64,000 nt of DNA from Lacinutrix sp. 5H-3-7-4. Its GTDB lineage: Bacteria > Bacteroidota > Bacteroidia > Flavobacteriales > Flavobacteriaceae. The stretch lies in contig NC_015638.1 of the NCBI RefSeq assembly GCF_000211855.2, positions 2,639,001 to 2,703,000 of the forward strand, given 5' to 3'. The translations under genes and the position numbers were made by a program. The notes beneath the pieces were generated by a model. That model was given only the letters and a program-made list of their open reading frames with translations, was not told where the DNA came from and ran no database searches. This document shows, piece by piece, positions 62,844-64,000 of this stretch (position 1 is the stretch's first letter; each line of letters opens with the position of its first letter).

Positions 62844-63893
62844 ATGAAAATGAAACAAAATTTAAACATAAACAACCTAGTTAGAGCTAACATCAAAGCT
62901 TTAAAACCGTATTCATCAGCAAGAGAAGAGTTTAAAGGTACAGCAGATGTGTTTTTAGATGCCAACGAAAATCCGTTTGGTGAGTTAAACCGTTATCCAG
63001 ACCCTAAGCAAATAAAGATTAAAGAAAAACTATCAGAAATTAAATCTGTAGAAACCAATCAAATTTTTATAGGTAATGGTAGTGATGAAGTTATAGATTT
63101 AGCGTTTCGTATTTTTTGTGAACCAGGAAAAGATAAGGTGTTAACCTTTACGCCAACTTACGGAATGTACGATGTGTCTGCAAACATCAATAATATTGAG
63201 GTAATTAAACAACCTCTAATTAACGATTTTCAAATAAATCTAAATCAGCTACAACCGTATTTAGATGTTGAAGAGGTGAAAATCATTTTTATTTGTTCAC
63301 CAAACAATCCAACAGGAAACACTATTAATACTGAAGATATTGAATATATTTTAGAGAATTTTAATGGTATCGTGATTGTAGACGAAGCTTATATCGATTT
63401 TAGCTCGCAAGCATCATTCATTAAAAATATAAATAAATACAACAATCTAATTGTAAGTCAAACCTTTAGTAAAGCTTGGGGATTAGCAGGTGTTAGAGTT
63501 GGTGTTGCTTATGCAAGTGAAGCCATTATTGCACTTTATAATCGTGTAAAACCACCATATAACGTTAGTACATTAAATCAAGAAGCAGTTTTAAATAGCT
63601 TAAATAATCAAACTGAAGTTGCTAAAAATATTGACACAATTCTTTCAGAAAGAACGAAATTAAAAGACGCTTTAAGTCAATTACCTATCGTAAAAAAAAT
63701 ATACCCAACAGATGCTAACTTTTTATTGGTTGAAGTAGATAATGCTAATAAAACGTATCAATATTTAATCAATAAAAAAGTAATTATTAGAAACAGAAAT
63801 ACTCAAGTAGAGAATTGTATACGTATTACTGTGGGAACAAGTGAAGAAAATGAGAAATTAATTGAAAACCTTCAATTAATTTCGAAATCCTGA
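62844..63893 (+). CDS. hisC: Histidinol-phosphate aminotransferase
   Basis: A pyridoxal phosphate enzyme of 349 residues that makes histidinol phosphate from imidazole acetol phosphate. Visible are the N-terminal LKPYSSAREEF, GNGSDEVIDL, SPNNPTGN and the cofactor lysine in TFSKAWGLAGVRVG. A second start at Met3 (62850) is possible. The stop TGA (63891-63893) is part of a short hairpin repeat, so the last residues may have been set by that element. Separated from hisD by 81 bases. Confidence 0.94.
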   Translation: MKMKQNLNINNLVRANIKALKPYSSAREEFKGTADVFLDANENPFGELNRYPDPKQIKIKEKLSEIKSVETNQIFIGNGSDEVIDLAFRIFCEPGKDKVLTFTPTYGMYDVSANINNIEVIKQPLINDFQINLNQLQPYLDVEEVKIIFICSPNNPTGNTINTEDIEYILENFNGIVIVDEAYIDFSSQASFIKNINKYNNLIVSQTFSKAWGLAGVRVGVAYASEAIIALYNRVKPPYNVSTLNQEAVLNSLNNQTEVAKNIDTILSERTKLKDALSQLPIVKKIYPTDANFLLVEVDNANKTYQYLINKKVIIRNRNTQVENCIRITVGTSEENEKLIENLQLISKS

Positions 63894-63905
63894 ACTTGTT
63901 TCAGG
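63889..63905. repeat. Short hairpin repeat overlapping the hisC stop codon
   Basis: CCTGAA (63889-63894), CTTGT, TTCAGG (63900-63905). The TGA in the first arm is the hisC stop. Confidence 0.6.
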
Positions 63906-63925
63906 AACTTTTAAAATAAAACTAA

Positions 63926-64000
63926 ATGACAAATAATTACTATTGTTACATTTTAACAAATAAGAATAGAACTGTCTTGTATGTTGGTTATACAGAAAAT
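63926..64000 (+). CDS. GIY-YIG nuclease family protein, N-terminal fragment (runs off the window)
   Basis: The first 25 codons from ATG 63926 encode MTNNYYCYILTNKNRTVLYV and continue GYTEN, the GIY-YIG signature: a tyrosine strand (CYI), about 10 residues, then YVGYT. The rest is outside the window. It follows the hairpin repeat at the end of hisC, in the position where a further his gene could have been expected, so it appears to interrupt the his operon. Small GIY-YIG proteins of this type are frequent in flavobacterial genomes, with no known role. Confidence 0.75.
   Translation, partial: MTNNYYCYILTNKNRTVLYVGYTEN

Noticed and set aside
63926-64000. Homing endonuclease or mobile intron explanation for the GIY-YIG fragment
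   Set aside because: Only 25 codons are visible and there is no intron or intein signal; small stand-alone GIY-YIG proteins are common, so mobility is not claimed.
1-64000. CRISPR arrays, insertion sequences, prophage or integrative elements, tRNA and rRNA genes
   Set aside because: No regularly spaced repeats, transposase or integrase motifs, or tRNA-like cloverleaf sequences were recognised by reading; a tRNA scan was not possible here.

Overview
The window is an AT-rich chromosomal segment from a member of the Bacteroidota, almost certainly family Flavobacteriaceae. The support is a fused LpxC/FabZ protein, a PorX-type response regulator of the type IX secretion system, a TonB-dependent receptor with an N-terminal carboxypeptidase-like domain, lipoproteins with the acidic export signal after the lipidated cysteine, DUF3667/DUF6146/DUF6787-type proteins, and promoters that fit the TTTG / TAnnTTTG pattern of this phylum rather than -35/-10 boxes. 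The genus cannot be read from the sequence. No rRNA, tRNA, insertion sequence, integrase, prophage or CRISPR array was seen, so this is mostly core genome with a few accessory touches.

Layout. 1-10.4 kb: a DUF3667 membrane protein, uvrA, an ECF-like sigma factor followed by a conserved-looking 47-residue ORF, nth, bcp, a YebC regulator, and a two-gene unit of a Prc-like S41 protease and a secreted helical protein. 10.4-17 kb: a minus-strand cluster gcvT-glsA-epimerase-phhB, then a secreted aminopeptidase P, a PhzF protein and an atypical SDR. 17-22.3 kb: a ZnuD-like TonB receptor with a partner lipoprotein and a His/Cys-rich small protein (possible metal uptake), a DUF6787 protein, a DUF6146 lipoprotein and a DUF937 protein. 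22.3-26.1 kb: serA, serC and a LuxC-like acyl-CoA reductase, divergent from a dicluster ferredoxin. 26-38.7 kb: ychF, a PAP2 phosphatase, parE-parC, a TerC protein, an XRE regulator divergent from an M14 carboxypeptidase across a region full of palindromic operators, an Lrp regulator and a DinB protein. 38.7-46 kb: aroB, proline dehydrogenase, ald, small membrane and secreted proteins, tsaE and porX. 46-53.4 kb: a likely co-directional lipid A cluster (HD hydrolase, lpxD, lpxC/fabZ, lpxA, efp, a second LpxD-like enzyme, an NTF2 protein, sucD). 53.5-60.4 kb: a lipoprotein M16 protease, fabG, a VWA membrane protein and an SPFH/prohibitin protein. 60.4 kb to the end: the start of a histidine operon (hisG-hisD-hisC) behind a leader peptide with five His codons and an attenuator, then the start of a GIY-YIG ORF where a further his gene might be expected.

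The most rewarding regions are regulatory: the his leader with its predicted antiterminator/terminator switch and two upstream palindromes; the array of TTACAnnTGTAA-type operators between the XRE regulator and the M14 peptidase; and three different hairpin-forming intergenic repeats, two of them inside the his operon. Several starts are reassigned here (PhzF, ParE, Lrp, PorX, HD hydrolase, LpxD, VWA protein), and three ORFs of at most 47 residues plus two edge fragments are added.
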